Notes: generated from the letters alone by a model not told the origin. A stretch of 64,000 nucleotides of DNA from Parvibaculum lavamentivorans DS-1 (GCF_000017565.1 NC_009719.1:124001-188000); one strand, 5' to 3'. Positions 1-8,869 are shown, numbered from the stretch's first letter. Program-made: numbers and translations.

Positions 1-274
1 CGACCCCGAGCGCCACACCTGCACCTGGGAAGAAAAACCCGTCGTTCTCACCGTCACTGAATTCCTGATCCTGCAGGCGCTCGCGCAGCGGCCCGGCTAT
101 GTGAAGAGCCGCGACTCGTTGATGGACGCCGCCTATGACGATCAGGTCTATGTCGACGACCGCACCATCGACAGCCACATCAAGCGGCTTCGCAAGAAGT
201 TCAAGGAAGTCGACGATGCCTTCGACGCGATCGAGACGCTTTACGGCGTTGGCTATCGCTATCGCGAAGCCTGA
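1..274 (+). CDS. chvI: ChvI response regulator, C-terminal part (partial)
   Basis: The 90 visible codons, read from base 2 to the TGA at 272-274, form the winged-helix DNA-binding domain of an OmpR/PhoB-type response regulator; the phospho-receiver domain lies outside the window. The recognition-helix segment [16 protein letters not shown] and the closing wing GVGYRYRE are typical of the family. It sits 45 bp upstream of a ChvG-type sensor kinase, which identifies it as the ChvI partner. In alphaproteobacteria ChvG-ChvI responds to acid or cell-envelope stress and controls exopolysaccharide and envelope genes. The identity rests on the domain and on gene order. Confidence 0.9.
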   Translation, partial: DPERHTCTWEEKPVVLTVTEFLILQALAQRPGYVKSRDSLMDAAYDDQVYVDDRTIDSHIKRLRKKFKEVDDAFDAIETLYGVGYRYREA

Positions 275-319
275 ATGCCGAAGAGCACCCGTGAGGGCGC
301 GGGAGGCCGGTGACAGATC

Positions 320-2167
320 ATGGCGAGCCTGATGGAGGAGGAAACGCGCGGCGAGGGGGACGAAAGTCCCGCCATGCGCCCCCGCGAGCCCTCCTCCGCG
401 CCCTTCGCCCGTGGGCCCGCCGCGCCGCCGAAGCAGCCGCCGCCACAAGGCTTTCTCTCGCGGCTTGGTCATTCGGTCAGCCGTGCGCTTCTCGGCTTTC
501 GCAGCTTCCTCGCCGGCGGCCGCTTTTCGAGCCTCACCCGGCGCATCGTCGCTTTCAACGTGGCGGCGCTCTTCGTCCTCCTGTCCGGCATTCTCTATCT
601 CAATCAGTTTCGCGAGGGCCTGATCGATGCCCGCCGCCAGAGCCTGCTGACCCAGGCGGAAATCATCGCCGGTGCCGTTGCGCAGGGCGCCACCTCCTCG
701 CAAGGGGCGCAGGTGATCGACCCGCTCGCGCTGGGCACCATCCTCGCGCCGCCGCCCGAGGACCTGGATTCCGATCTCGGCCTGACGGTGCCGATCATCC
801 CGGATAATGCCGCGCCCATTCTTCGCCGCCTCGTCCTGCCGACGCGCACACGCGCGCGCCTCTATGACAAGGAAGGGCTCCTCATCCTGGACTCCCGCCA
901 GTTGAGCGCCTCGGGCCAGGTCGTTGCCTTCGAGTTGCCGCCGCCCGAAGGCTCGGACGAGGTCGGCCTGCTCGACAGTATCGCCGATTGGGCGCTCGGC
1001 ATGCTGCCGGGCCGCAATCTGGAGCGTTTCCGCGAGGCCGGCAGCCAGAACGGCACCATGTATTCCGAAGTCGTATCGGCGTTGCAAGGCATGGCCGACA
1101 GCCGCGAGCGGGTGAACGATCGCGGCGAGCTCATCGTCTCCGTCGCCGTGCCGATCCAGCGTTACCGCGCCGTGCTCGGCGTGCTGATGCTCTCGACGCG
1201 CGGCGGCGATATCGACCGCATCGTGCGTGCGGAACGGTTCGCCATCCTGCAGGTCTTCCTCGTTGCGCTCGGCGTCACCATCCTGCTCTCCGTCGTGCTC
1301 GCGGGCACTATCGCCGAGCCTGTGCGCCGCCTCGCCCAGGCCGCGGAAACGGTCCGCCGCGGCAAGAATGCGCGCGCCCAGATACCGGACTTCACGTCCC
1401 GCCGCGACGAGATCGGCGAATTGTCGGGCGCGCTGCGCGAAATGACCAACGCCCTCTACAGCCGCATCGACGCCATCGAAAGTTTCGCCGCCGACGTCGC
1501 CCATGAAATCAAGAACCCGCTCACCTCGCTCCGAAGCGCCATCGAAAGCTTCACCATCACCAAGGATGAGAAGTCGAAGGCGCGTCTCATGGAAATCATC
1601 CAGGAAGACGTGCGCCGCATCGACCGTCTGTTGAGCGACATCTCCAATGCCTCCCGTCTCGATGCCGAGCTGTCGCGCACTGAACTCGAAGACGTGAATA
1701 TCGCCACGCTTCTCGAGACCGTCTGCGATCTCTTCAACGAAAGCGGCGTGGTCGGCAGCGCCCGCGTGAAACTCTCGATAGATCCAGGTGCCCCTGGCCG
1801 CGACAGCATGATCGTCAAGGGCTTCGACACCCGTCTGGGCCAGGTCGTGCGAAACCTGATCGACAATGCGCTCTCCTTCAGCCCCGAAGGCGGCACGGTC
1901 TATGTTTCCGCCACCCGCGCTCCCGGCCGTGTCATCATTCGCGTCGAGGACGAAGGGCCGGGCATCGCGCCGGAAAATGTCGAGCGCATCTTCGACCGCT
2001 TCCACACCGACCGGCCGGATAGTTTCGGCGAGCATTCCGGCCTCGGCCTCGCCATCTCGCGCCAGATTGTTGCCGCCCATGGCGGCACCATCCGCGCTGG
2101 CAATCGGATGAAGGGCGGCAAGGTCGCGGGCGCTTCCTTCACGGTCGATCTGCCGGCGGCGGCCTGA
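320..2167 (+). CDS. chvG: ChvG sensor histidine kinase
   Basis: Inner-membrane sensor kinase of 615 residues, partner of ChvI. A proline-rich cytoplasmic tail (1-70) is followed by a first membrane helix at about 77-95, a periplasmic sensing domain to about 305, a second helix at about 308-332, and a HAMP linker. The H-box reads ADVAHEIKNPLTSLRS with phospho-acceptor His-395, followed by an N-box (RNLIDNALSFSP) and G-boxes (DEGPGI, GLGLAIS). The start is uncertain: ATG 320 is used, but an ATG at 374 after a GA-rich stretch would remove only part of the unstructured tail. The next gene starts 6 bp after the stop, so chvI-chvG-hprK look co-transcribed. Confidence 0.93.
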   Translation: MASLMEEETRGEGDESPAMRPREPSSAPFARGPAAPPKQPPPQGFLSRLGHSVSRALLGFRSFLAGGRFSSLTRRIVAFNVAALFVLLSGILYLNQFREGLIDARRQSLLTQAEIIAGAVAQGATSSQGAQVIDPLALGTILAPPPEDLDSDLGLTVPIIPDNAAPILRRLVLPTRTRARLYDKEGLLILDSRQLSASGQVVAFELPPPEGSDEVGLLDSIADWALGMLPGRNLERFREAGSQNGTMYSEVVSALQGMADSRERVNDRGELIVSVAVPIQRYRAVLGVLMLSTRGGDIDRIVRAERFAILQVFLVALGVTILLSVVLAGTIAEPVRRLAQAAETVRRGKNARAQIPDFTSRRDEIGELSGALREMTNALYSRIDAIESFAADVAHEIKNPLTSLRSAIESFTITKDEKSKARLMEIIQEDVRRIDRLLSDISNASRLDAELSRTELEDVNIATLLETVCDLFNESGVVGSARVKLSIDPGAPGRDSMIVKGFDTRLGQVVRNLIDNALSFSPEGGTVYVSATRAPGRVIIRVEDEGPGIAPENVERIFDRFHTDRPDSFGEHSGLGLAISRQIVAAHGGTIRAGNRMKGGKVAGASFTVDLPAAA

Positions 2168-2172
2168 GCATC

Positions 2173-2649
2173 ATGGCCGCGCCGCTCACCATCCACGGCA
2201 CCTGTGTCGCCTGCGGCGCCCGCGCCGTGCTGTTGCGCGGCCCCTCGGGCGCCGGCAAGTCGGACCTCGCCTTCCGCCTCATCCGGGACGATGCTTCCGG
2301 TGAAACCCGCCTCGTCGCGGACGATCAGGTGGCGCTTCGTCTGGACGGGTCGCAGCTCGTGGCGCGCGCGCCCGCCGCCCTTGCCGGCGCGCTGGAGCTC
2401 AGGGGCCTCGGCCTCCTCGCCATGCCCTCGCGTGCCGAGGCCGTGCTCTCCCTGATTGTCGATCTCGTGCCCCGCGCCGAGGTGCCGCGCCTGCCCGAGG
2501 CCCGCTATGAGGAAATGCTGGGGGTCCGTCTCCCTCTCATTGCTCTTCACGCCTTCGATATATCGGCGGCGGCCAAGCTCCGCCTCGCGCTCGAAACCCT
2601 CCCGGATGGCGGTTTTCCCTCCGATGACGGCCGCTTCGGCCCGCGCTGA
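2173..2649 (+). CDS. hprK: HPr kinase/phosphorylase, short alphaproteobacterial form
   Basis: Protein of 158 residues holding only the catalytic half of HPr kinase/phosphorylase; the N-terminal domain of the Firmicutes enzyme (about 310 residues) is absent, as is usual in alphaproteobacteria. The P-loop GPSGAGKS is at 23-30, the phosphorylase-region motif LVADDQV follows, and ELRGLGLLAM matches the family signature. It would phosphorylate the regulatory serine of HPr, encoded about 0.6 kb downstream. No PTS permease is seen here, so the set is regulatory (PTS-Ntr-like) rather than for sugar import. Six bases separate it from chvG. Confidence 0.92.
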   Translation: MAAPLTIHGTCVACGARAVLLRGPSGAGKSDLAFRLIRDDASGETRLVADDQVALRLDGSQLVARAPAALAGALELRGLGLLAMPSRAEAVLSLIVDLVPRAEVPRLPEARYEEMLGVRLPLIALHAFDISAAAKLRLALETLPDGGFPSDDGRFGPR

Positions 2650-2718
2650 CCGCCCTTCGCGGCCCTTGCGGGGCCTCAATGCCTCCGAATTGGGCGAAAC
2701 CTGTGGCAAACTGCCGAT

Positions 2719-2733
2719 TGTTGCGTCGCAACA
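2719..2733. promoter_or_regulatory. 15-bp palindrome upstream of the PTS genes
   Basis: The gap between hprK and the EIIA gene (2650-2846) contains TGTTGCGTCGCAACA, a perfect palindrome with 7-bp arms around one central base, about 115 bp upstream of the EIIA start. This form is usual for a dimeric repressor or activator site. The regulator is unknown. The gap suggests that EIIA-HPr have a promoter of their own in addition to read-through from chvG-hprK. Confidence 0.4.
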
Positions 2734-2846
2734 CTTGTCATGGATGCAGGATTGGGGTCACGATACGCGCCTTCGCGGGGGCGCGAATGGTAGCCGGGAG
2801 CGCCAGACGCGCGAGGGGCGGCGAATTGCGGCATTGAGGGCTGTTG

Positions 2847-3254
2847 ATGATCGGTTTGGTACTCGTAACCCACGGCCAGTTGGCCAGCCAGTTCGTTGCG
2901 GCGATGGAGCATGTGGTTGGGCCTCAGGCCCAGGTCGCCTCCATCAGCATCGGACCGGATGACGATATGGAGCAGCGCCGCAAGGACATCCTGAAGGCGG
3001 TCGCCACGTCGGATTCCGGCGATGGTGTCATCCTCCTGACCGACATGTTCGGCGGCACGCCTTCCAACCTCGCCATCTCGGTCATGGACAAGGCTAAGGT
3101 CGAGGTGATTGCGGGCGTGAACCTGCCCATGCTCATCAAGCTCGCCAGCGTCCGCGATACGGCAACGCTCGGCGACGCGGTGGATCAGGCGCAGGAATCC
3201 GGCCGCAAATATATTTCCATCGCGAGCCGCGTGCTCGCCGGCGACGGGGCTTGA
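2847..3254 (+). CDS. PTS mannose-family IIA component
   Basis: Cytoplasmic IIA domain of the mannose PTS family, 135 residues from ATG 2847; a TTG three bases earlier is a less likely start. The beginning MIGLVLVTHG carries the phospho-accepting His-9, and the FGGTPSNLA loop is a family hallmark. It accepts phosphate from HPr. With no IIB, IIC or IID genes nearby it most likely acts as a regulator, as in rhizobia and Brucella, where this gene set influences carbon and nitrogen metabolism and the two-component system upstream. Its stop abuts the start region of the HPr gene. Confidence 0.92.
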   Translation: MIGLVLVTHGQLASQFVAAMEHVVGPQAQVASISIGPDDDMEQRRKDILKAVATSDSGDGVILLTDMFGGTPSNLAISVMDKAKVEVIAGVNLPMLIKLASVRDTATLGDAVDQAQESGRKYISIASRVLAGDGA

Positions 3255-3256
3255 GC

Positions 3257-3562
3257 GTGTCCTCTGCCGAAGCGAGGCCCGCCGCGCCCGGCGCCCATGT
3301 TCGCGAACTCGAAATCGTCAATAATCGCGGCCTTCATGCCCGTGCCTCGGCAAAGTTCGTGCAGCTCGCCGAAACCTTCGATGCCGAAATCCGCGTCTCC
3401 CGCGAAGGGCAGACCGTTCCCGGCACTTCGATCATGGGCCTGATGATGCTCGCCGCCGCGCCCGGCTGCTGCATCCGCGTCGAAACCTCGGGCCCCGAAG
3501 CGGAAGCCGCGCTTGAAGCCCTGGCCGCCCTTGTCGCGGACGGCTTCGGCGAACGCGACTGA
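3257..3562 (+). CDS. ptsH: HPr phosphocarrier protein
   Basis: HPr of about 101 residues. The motif NNRGLHARASAKF carries the PEP-dependent phospho-histidine (GLHAR), and GTSIMGLMMLAA carries the regulatory serine that HprK modifies, so both phosphorylation sites are intact. The start is chosen at GTG 3257 because a GGGG sequence lies 7 bases upstream; a TTG at 3251 that overlaps the EIIA stop is an alternative adding two residues. The N-terminus is about 15 residues longer than in enteric HPr. The stop is one base from the stop of a convergent thioesterase gene. Confidence 0.9.
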   Translation: MSSAEARPAAPGAHVRELEIVNNRGLHARASAKFVQLAETFDAEIRVSREGQTVPGTSIMGLMMLAAAPGCCIRVETSGPEAEAALEALAALVADGFGERD

Positions 3563-3563
3563 T

Positions 3564-4388
3564 CTACTCCTTGAAGTAGACCGTCTGCACGCTCGTCGCG
3601 AGAAGCCGCCCGTCGCCGCCCCAAAGCTCCGCCGACTGATCGAAATAGCCCTGCCGGAATGTTTTCGTGTCCGCCATGCCCACCAGCGGCGCATCGCCCT
3701 GCGCCGCCAGCCCCGCCGCGTCGGTGTGGAAATAGGTGGTGAGCGAAACGGTTCCCGCCGGCACCATGCGGCCGCGCACGAGAAAGATGCGGACGATGAA
3801 CGTATCGGCGAGCGATGCGAGCGAAACGAAATCGAGCGGGCGCGCCGGCTTGTCGGCCACCCAGAGCAGCGAACGCGAAGGGGCGGGGTCGTCATCCGCC
3901 CGTGCCTCGAAGTTCATCGCCCCCTCCGCGAAGCGCAGATCGTAGCGCGACAGCCAGGCATTGCGGCCTTCCGTATTCATCGGCGCCAGCGTTTCGTGCG
4001 GCGGGATCGCGGGCATCGCCGCCGGCTGATACGCCCAGGTCTCGCGCCGCTTGGCGAATACGGCCGTCGCCGTCGCGGCGATGCCGTTCTCTTGCGAAAG
4101 CTCCATGGACCAGTGCTGCGTCGAGCGGTTGGTGCGCGTCTCCTTGAGGTCGATGAAGAAATCCCCCTTGGCGATCGGGGCGCAGAAATTGACGGTGAGC
4201 GCCACCGGATCGCCGATCCGCGCGGGCGCATCGAGCGCCGCCTTCAGCATCAGCGATGCGGTCGTCCCCCCGAAGGGCCCCATCATGTTCCAGTACTCGT
4301 CGGAGGTCGTGCCCTTGAGCCGCCCGTCATCGGTGGGCGTCAGCCGCATGGCGATATCGAGCGGGTGGTTCGGTGGAATGGCGTTCAT
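3564..4388 (-). CDS. Acyl-CoA thioesterase, double hot-dog (TesB-like)
   Basis: Protein of 274 residues resembling the thioesterase-like superfamily (TesB/4HBT_3), with two hot-dog halves. The N-terminal half holds GPFGGTTASLMLKAAL, which fits the long hot-dog helix, and the phrase VNFCAPIAKGDFFID; the C-terminal half contains the strand pattern ending GRLLATSVQTVYF. It should hydrolyse acyl-CoA esters in the cytoplasm; the chain length is not predictable. It converges on the HPr gene with one base between stops and is divergent from ahcY, sharing a 300-bp intergenic region. The family assignment is from fold-like patterns, so the substrate remains open. Confidence 0.8.
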   Translation of the reverse strand: MNAIPPNHPLDIAMRLTPTDDGRLKGTTSDEYWNMMGPFGGTTASLMLKAALDAPARIGDPVALTVNFCAPIAKGDFFIDLKETRTNRSTQHWSMELSQENGIAATATAVFAKRRETWAYQPAAMPAIPPHETLAPMNTEGRNAWLSRYDLRFAEGAMNFEARADDDPAPSRSLLWVADKPARPLDFVSLASLADTFIVRIFLVRGRMVPAGTVSLTTYFHTDAAGLAAQGDAPLVGMADTKTFRQGYFDQSAELWGGDGRLLATSVQTVYFKE

Positions 4389-4524
4389 GGCGGGTTCTCG
4401 GCTCCGGCAGTGGCTGTTGGCCGGAATTGAGCAGCCCCGGCGCCTCCTGTCGATAACCTTTCAGGTAAGCAAATCAGGGCCAATCCGCTGAAAATGGGGG
4501 CCGGCTTCACATTGCGGTAATCAC

Positions 4525-4544
4525 ATATAAAGATTTCTTTATAT
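4525..4544. promoter_or_regulatory. Candidate SahR operator upstream of ahcY
   Basis: ATATAAAG-ATTT-CTTTATAT is a perfect 8-bp inverted repeat that ends four bases before the -35 box of the ahcY promoter. It resembles, from memory, the alphaproteobacterial motif assigned to SahR, an ArsR-family repressor that senses S-adenosylhomocysteine and controls ahcY and methionine-cycle genes. The regulator gene is not in this window. Confidence 0.65.
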
Positions 4545-4548
4545 CCTC

Positions 4549-4577
4549 TTGCCGCCTCGGCCCCGCCTTGTTATAAG
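4549..4577 (+). promoter_or_regulatory. Sigma-70-type promoter of ahcY
   Basis: TTGCCG (4549-4554) and TATAAG (4572-4577) are separated by exactly 17 bases. Transcription would start near 4584, giving a leader of about 107 bases. The position directly after the palindromic operator supports the call. Confidence 0.6.
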
Positions 4578-4597
4578 GCCCCATCAACGACGCCGGA

Positions 4598-4650
4598 GAC
4601 CGGCAGGCGCTTCCCTTTTGCGCGCCGGTCCCGCTGCCTTCTCTAGCGGG
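4598..4650 (+). other. Two-hairpin leader of the ahcY mRNA
   Basis: The predicted leader contains a GACCGGC/GCCGGTC stem extended by GCGC/GCGC past a 2-base bulge (4598-4630), followed directly by a CCCGCT/AGCGGG stem (4630-4650). The start codon is at 4691. It does not match the SAH or SAM riboswitch patterns I know. It may stabilise the mRNA or tune translation. Confidence 0.4.
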
Positions 4651-4690
4651 CAGTCGAAATTCACAGCCGAATCCAAGGAGCCCTTGCCCC

Positions 4691-6109
4691 ATGAGCCAAG
4701 CCGCCAAAGCCGATACCCACGACTACGCCATCAAGGACATCAATCTCGCCGATTGGGGCCGCAAGGAGCTCGACATCGCCGAGACCGAAATGCCCGGCCT
4801 CATGGCGACGCGCGAGGAATACGGCGCGAAGAAGCCGCTCAAGGGCGCGCGCATCGCCGGCTCGCTCCACATGACGATCCAGACCGCCGTGCTGATCGAG
4901 ACGCTGGCCGAGCTGGGTGCCGACATTCGCTGGGCGTCCTGCAACATCTATTCGACGCAGGATCACGCCGCTGCCGCCATCGCCGCGCGCGGCATTCCCG
5001 TCTTCGCGATCAAGGGCGAGAGCCTTGAGGATTACTGGGAATACACCCACCGCATTTTCGAATGGTCGGATGGCGGTGCGCCCAACATGATCCTCGACGA
5101 TGGCGGCGACGCCACCCTCCTCATCCATCTCGGCAAGCGCGCGGAAGAGGGCGACGTCGCCTTCCTCGAAACGCCGGGCAATGAAGAAGAGGAAATCCTC
5201 TTCGCCGCGATCAAGCGCCGCCTGAAGCACAAGCCGGGCTTCTACAGCCAGATCGCGAAAAGCGTGCGCGGCGTCACCGAAGAAACGACGACCGGCGTCC
5301 ACCGTCTTTACGAAATGCAGAAGAAGGGCACGCTGCTCTGGCCCGCGATCAACGTCAATGACAGCGTCACGAAGTCGAAATTCGACAATCTCTATGGCTG
5401 CCGTGAATCGCTGGTGGACGGCATCCGCCGCGCCACCGACGTCATGATGTCGGGCAAGGTCGGCGTCGTCGCCGGCTTCGGCGATGTCGGCAAGGGCTCC
5501 GCCGCCTCGCTTCGTCAGGCGGGTTGCCGCGTCATCGTCACCGAGATCGATCCTATCTGCGCGCTCCAGGCCGCGATGGAAGGCTATGAAGTGACGACGA
5601 TGGACGATGCCGCGCCGCGCGGCGACATCTTCGTCACGACGACGGGCAATGTCGACGTCATCACCGTCGATCACATGCGGAAAATGAAGCACCGCGCCAT
5701 CGTCTGCAACATCGGTCACTTCGACAGCGAGATCCAGATCGGGGGCTTGCGCAATCTGAAGTGGCACAATGTGAAGCCGCAGGTCGACGAGATCGAATTC
5801 CAGGACGGCAAGCGCATCATCCTGCTCGCCGAAGGCCGCCTCGTGAATCTCGGCTGCGGCACCGGCCATCCGAGCTTCGTCATGTCCGCCTCCTTCACCA
5901 ATCAGACGCTCGCGCAGATCGAGCTCTGGACGAAGCCGGACGAGTACGAAAAGAAGGTCTACGTCCTGAAGAAGGAGCTCGACGAAAAGGTCGCGCGCCT
6001 GCATCTGGAAAAGATCGGCGTGAAGCTCGAAAAGCTGAACAAGAAGCAGGCCGACTATATCGGCGTCGCCGCCGAAGGCCCCTTCAAGCCGGATACCTAC
6101 CGCTACTGA
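4691..6109 (+). CDS. ahcY: S-adenosylhomocysteine hydrolase
   Basis: Cytosolic NAD-dependent adenosylhomocysteinase, 472 residues, the usual length for the bacterial enzyme with its extra internal segment. It cleaves S-adenosylhomocysteine to homocysteine and adenosine, so keeping methyltransferases active. Visible marks are the substrate region [19 protein letters not shown], the NAD-binding glycine loop [10 protein letters not shown], and the conserved C-terminus ending KPDTYRY. An AAGGAG lies about 9 bases before the ATG. The gene stands alone between its own promoter and a strong terminator. Regulation is probably by the palindrome at 4525-4544. Confidence 0.98.
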   Translation: MSQAAKADTHDYAIKDINLADWGRKELDIAETEMPGLMATREEYGAKKPLKGARIAGSLHMTIQTAVLIETLAELGADIRWASCNIYSTQDHAAAAIAARGIPVFAIKGESLEDYWEYTHRIFEWSDGGAPNMILDDGGDATLLIHLGKRAEEGDVAFLETPGNEEEEILFAAIKRRLKHKPGFYSQIAKSVRGVTEETTTGVHRLYEMQKKGTLLWPAINVNDSVTKSKFDNLYGCRESLVDGIRRATDVMMSGKVGVVAGFGDVGKGSAASLRQAGCRVIVTEIDPICALQAAMEGYEVTTMDDAAPRGDIFVTTTGNVDVITVDHMRKMKHRAIVCNIGHFDSEIQIGGLRNLKWHNVKPQVDEIEFQDGKRIILLAEGRLVNLGCGTGHPSFVMSASFTNQTLAQIELWTKPDEYEKKVYVLKKELDEKVARLHLEKIGVKLEKLNKKQADYIGVAAEGPFKPDTYRY

Positions 6110-6137
6110 GCGGGGAGGCCCCTGCGTCAGAAGATCG

Positions 6138-6164
6138 AGCCCGGTGGAAACACCGGGCTTTTTC
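6138..6164 (+). terminator. Rho-independent terminator of ahcY
   Basis: AGCCCGGTG and CACCGGGCT pair perfectly over nine bases around a GAAA tetraloop and are followed by a T-rich run. It lies 29 bases after the ahcY stop. Confidence 0.92.
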
Positions 6165-6283
6165 TTTGCCGTCCTCTTTCGCGACACCTTTCGCCCCTGA
6201 CTCACCCATGGTGTAGTATCGCGAGGGGTATGGTGATTTGCGCTCGCTCACACGAGGTGCGGGCGAGCGACGGGGGTTGCGTA

Positions 6284-8869
6284 ATGAAGGCGGCGACAAG
6301 CCGGAACTTGAGGGGTTTTCTGCGCGCCGGCGGTGCGGTGCCCGCCCTTCTGCTCGGCCTCGTGCCCGCCTCCGCCGCCGCCCAGCAGGGAGCCCCCCTC
6401 ACGGATGGCCTCGTTGAGACCCTCTCTGTCTTGGGCCTGCCCCCCGAAGCGGCCGGCGATCCGGCGCTCGCCGCCTTCTATGCCCTTGCCGCCGGTATCG
6501 CCTTTGCCGGCTCCCTCGCCGCCATCACGGGCCTGCGCGCCTCCCGCGCCGCGCGCCGCGTGGCCCTGGAGCGCGAAGCAAGCCTCGGCGTCCTTCAGGC
6601 TCGCCTCGATGCCGCCGAGGCGATCCTCGCCGCCGAGCCCGATGCCGTCTTCATCTGGACGCCGGAAACGCTCCGCGCCGCCCCCGGCACCTTCCAGGCC
6701 CGCCCCCGCATCGTCGGCTCGACGGCAACGCTGGTCGATCCTTCCTCGGGCGACCTCGATTTCAGCTACCTGCTGACGCGCCTCGAGCCTGAAAATGCCG
6801 GCCGCCTCAACACCGCCGTGCAGCGCCTGCGCACGCGCGGCGCCCGCTTCTCGCTCCACGTCCAGTCGACGGATGGCCGCACCTTCGAGGCCGAAGGCCG
6901 TCCCGCCGGCGCGCTCGCCGTTCTCTGGCTGCGCGACGTCACGGGCGAGCGCGCCGAGGTCTCGCGCCTGAAGGAACGTCTCCGCCAGGCGGAATTCGCC
7001 CGTGCCCGTTTCGAGGAACATATCGGTTCCGCGCCATTCCCCGCCTGGCGCCGTGGCGATGATGGCGCGCTGGTCTGGGTGAACGCCGCCTATGCCCGCG
7101 CGGTCGATGCCGCCTCGCCGGAGGATGCCGTCACGCGCGGCCTCGAACTCCTGAACGAGGAAACGCTCTCTTCTCTCCGCCGCGGTCTCTTCGATCGCTC
7201 CCGCGCCCGCGCGCGCAGCCACGCCATCATGGCGGGCGAGCGCCGCGCCCTCGATATCGTCGAGCAGCGTCTCGGCGATGGCGTCTCCGGCATCGCCATC
7301 GACGTCTCCGATCTCGATGCCGCCGAGGCCGAGCTTCGCCGTCACATCGAAAGCCACGCCGCCACGCTCGACCGCGTCACGACGGCGGTCGCGATCTGCG
7401 GCCCCGACAAGCGCCTCACCTTCCGCAACCGCGCCTTTGAAACGCTCTGGGGCCTCGATCCGCACTGGCTCGATGGCGGCCCCTCCGATGGCGAGATACT
7501 GGACGAGCTTCGCGCCCGCCGCCGCCTTCCCGAACAGGCGAATTTCCAGGCGTGGAAGCAGACGCGCATGGAAATCTACCGGTCGACGGATCCCGTCGAT
7601 GAATACTGGCACCTGCCCGATGGCCGCACGATCAAACTCCTCGCCCAGGCGCATCCCTTCGGCGGCGTCATCTATCTTTATGAAAACGTCACCGAGCGGC
7701 TCAATCTCGAAAGCAGCTACAACACGCTCGCCCGCGTCCAGCGCGAAACCATCGACCATCTCTATGAAGGCGTCGCCGTCTTCGGCTCCGATGGCCGCCT
7801 GAAACTCTACAACCCCGCCTATGCCAACATCTGGAACCTCGCGGACGAACAACTCTCCGGCGAGCCGCATGTGAACGAGCTGGTCGAGATGTGCCGTCCG
7901 CTCCTCGCCGACGAGGCCGAATGGGACACGTTGAAAAACGGCGTCACCAATATGTCGGGCATCCGCACCCAGATAACGGGCCGCCTCGACCGGCCGGATG
8001 GCACGGTGGTGGACTACGCGCAGGTGCCGCTGCCCGATGGCGCGACGCTGATGACCTATGTGGACGTGACGGATTCGACGCGCATGGAACAGGCGCTGCG
8101 TGACCGGAACGACGCGCTCGAAACGGCGGACCGGCTGAAATCCGAATTCATCAGCCACGTCTCCTACCAGCTCCGCACGCCGCTCACCAATATTCTCGGC
8201 TTCGGCGAAATCCTCGAAACCGAAATGTTCGGCCCGCTCTCGCCGCGCCAGCATGAATACATGCAAGGCATCCTGGAATCTTCCGAAACGCTGATCGACG
8301 TCGTGAACGACATTCTCGACCTCGCCGTCATAGAGGCGGGCGCCATGACGCTCGATCTCTCGGATGTCGAATTGTCGGAAGTGATCTATGCGACGGAGGA
8401 ATTCGCGCAGCGCCCGGCACAAAAGAACAAGGTCACGCTGAGGGTCGAGTGCCCGAAGGATATCGGCATCGTCCGCGCCGATGAAAAGCGCATCAAGCAG
8501 ATCATGATAAACCTGCTCTCGAATTCGCTCGCCTTCACGAGCCCCGGCGACACCATCGTCATCGGCGCCGCGCGCCGCGACAATTCGGTCGAGCTCTATG
8601 TCGAGGATACGGGCGACGGCATCAAGCCGGAATTCCAGTCCAACGTCTTCGACCGCTTCGAGGCCCACTCCTCATCCGACCGCCGCCGCGGCGCCGGCCT
8701 CGGCCTCTCGCTCGTGCGTTCCTTCGTGGAGCTGCATGGCGGCTGGGTAACGCTCGAAAGCGCCCCCGACGTCGGCACCCGCGTCACCTGCCACCTCCCC
8801 GTCCGCGCCGCCCCGCCGGCCGCCCAATCCTCGACATCGCCCGTGCCGACAAAGCTGGAAGTGGGATAG
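6284..8869 (+). CDS. divL: DivL-type PAS pseudo-histidine kinase with tyrosine in the H-box
   Basis: Protein of 861 residues from ATG 6284; an in-frame ATG at 6230 is less likely because the 6284 start opens a signal-anchor-like N-terminus. A second hydrophobic segment lies at about 65-85, then a long PAS-containing region, a HisKA domain and an HATPase domain. The H-box reads FISHVSYQLRTPLT: Tyr-628 stands where canonical kinases have the phospho-histidine, the hallmark of Caulobacter DivL. The N-box NLLSNSLAF and G-boxes (EDTGDGI, GLGLSLV) are intact, so ATP binding is likely. DivL controls the CckA-CtrA cell-cycle phosphorelay. In related genomes this gene precedes tsaE directly; here 14 kb intervene. 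Confidence 0.88.
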   Translation: MKAATSRNLRGFLRAGGAVPALLLGLVPASAAAQQGAPLTDGLVETLSVLGLPPEAAGDPALAAFYALAAGIAFAGSLAAITGLRASRAARRVALEREASLGVLQARLDAAEAILAAEPDAVFIWTPETLRAAPGTFQARPRIVGSTATLVDPSSGDLDFSYLLTRLEPENAGRLNTAVQRLRTRGARFSLHVQSTDGRTFEAEGRPAGALAVLWLRDVTGERAEVSRLKERLRQAEFARARFEEHIGSAPFPAWRRGDDGALVWVNAAYARAVDAASPEDAVTRGLELLNEETLSSLRRGLFDRSRARARSHAIMAGERRALDIVEQRLGDGVSGIAIDVSDLDAAEAELRRHIESHAATLDRVTTAVAICGPDKRLTFRNRAFETLWGLDPHWLDGGPSDGEILDELRARRRLPEQANFQAWKQTRMEIYRSTDPVDEYWHLPDGRTIKLLAQAHPFGGVIYLYENVTERLNLESSYNTLARVQRETIDHLYEGVAVFGSDGRLKLYNPAYANIWNLADEQLSGEPHVNELVEMCRPLLADEAEWDTLKNGVTNMSGIRTQITGRLDRPDGTVVDYAQVPLPDGATLMTYVDVTDSTRMEQALRDRNDALETADRLKSEFISHVSYQLRTPLTNILGFGEILETEMFGPLSPRQHEYMQGILESSETLIDVVNDILDLAVIEAGAMTLDLSDVELSEVIYATEEFAQRPAQKNKVTLRVECPKDIGIVRADEKRIKQIMINLLSNSLAFTSPGDTIVIGAARRDNSVELYVEDTGDGIKPEFQSNVFDRFEAHSSSDRRRGAGLGLSLVRSFVELHGGWVTLESAPDVGTRVTCHLPVRAAPPAAQSSTSPVPTKLEVG

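Noticed and set aside
4584-4690. SAM or SAH riboswitch in the ahcY leader
   Set aside because: Two hairpins are present, but I could not match the conserved unpaired positions of any known SAM/SAH riboswitch class.
4661-6205. Long open frame (514 codons) on the minus strand across ahcY
   Set aside because: It is the mirror of a strongly biased GC-rich gene; the product is low-complexity (Asp, Leu, Arg, Val rich) and ahcY on the other strand is certain.
6248-8668. Open frame of 806 codons antisense to divL
   Set aside because: Same mirror effect; no domains, and it covers the whole kinase gene.
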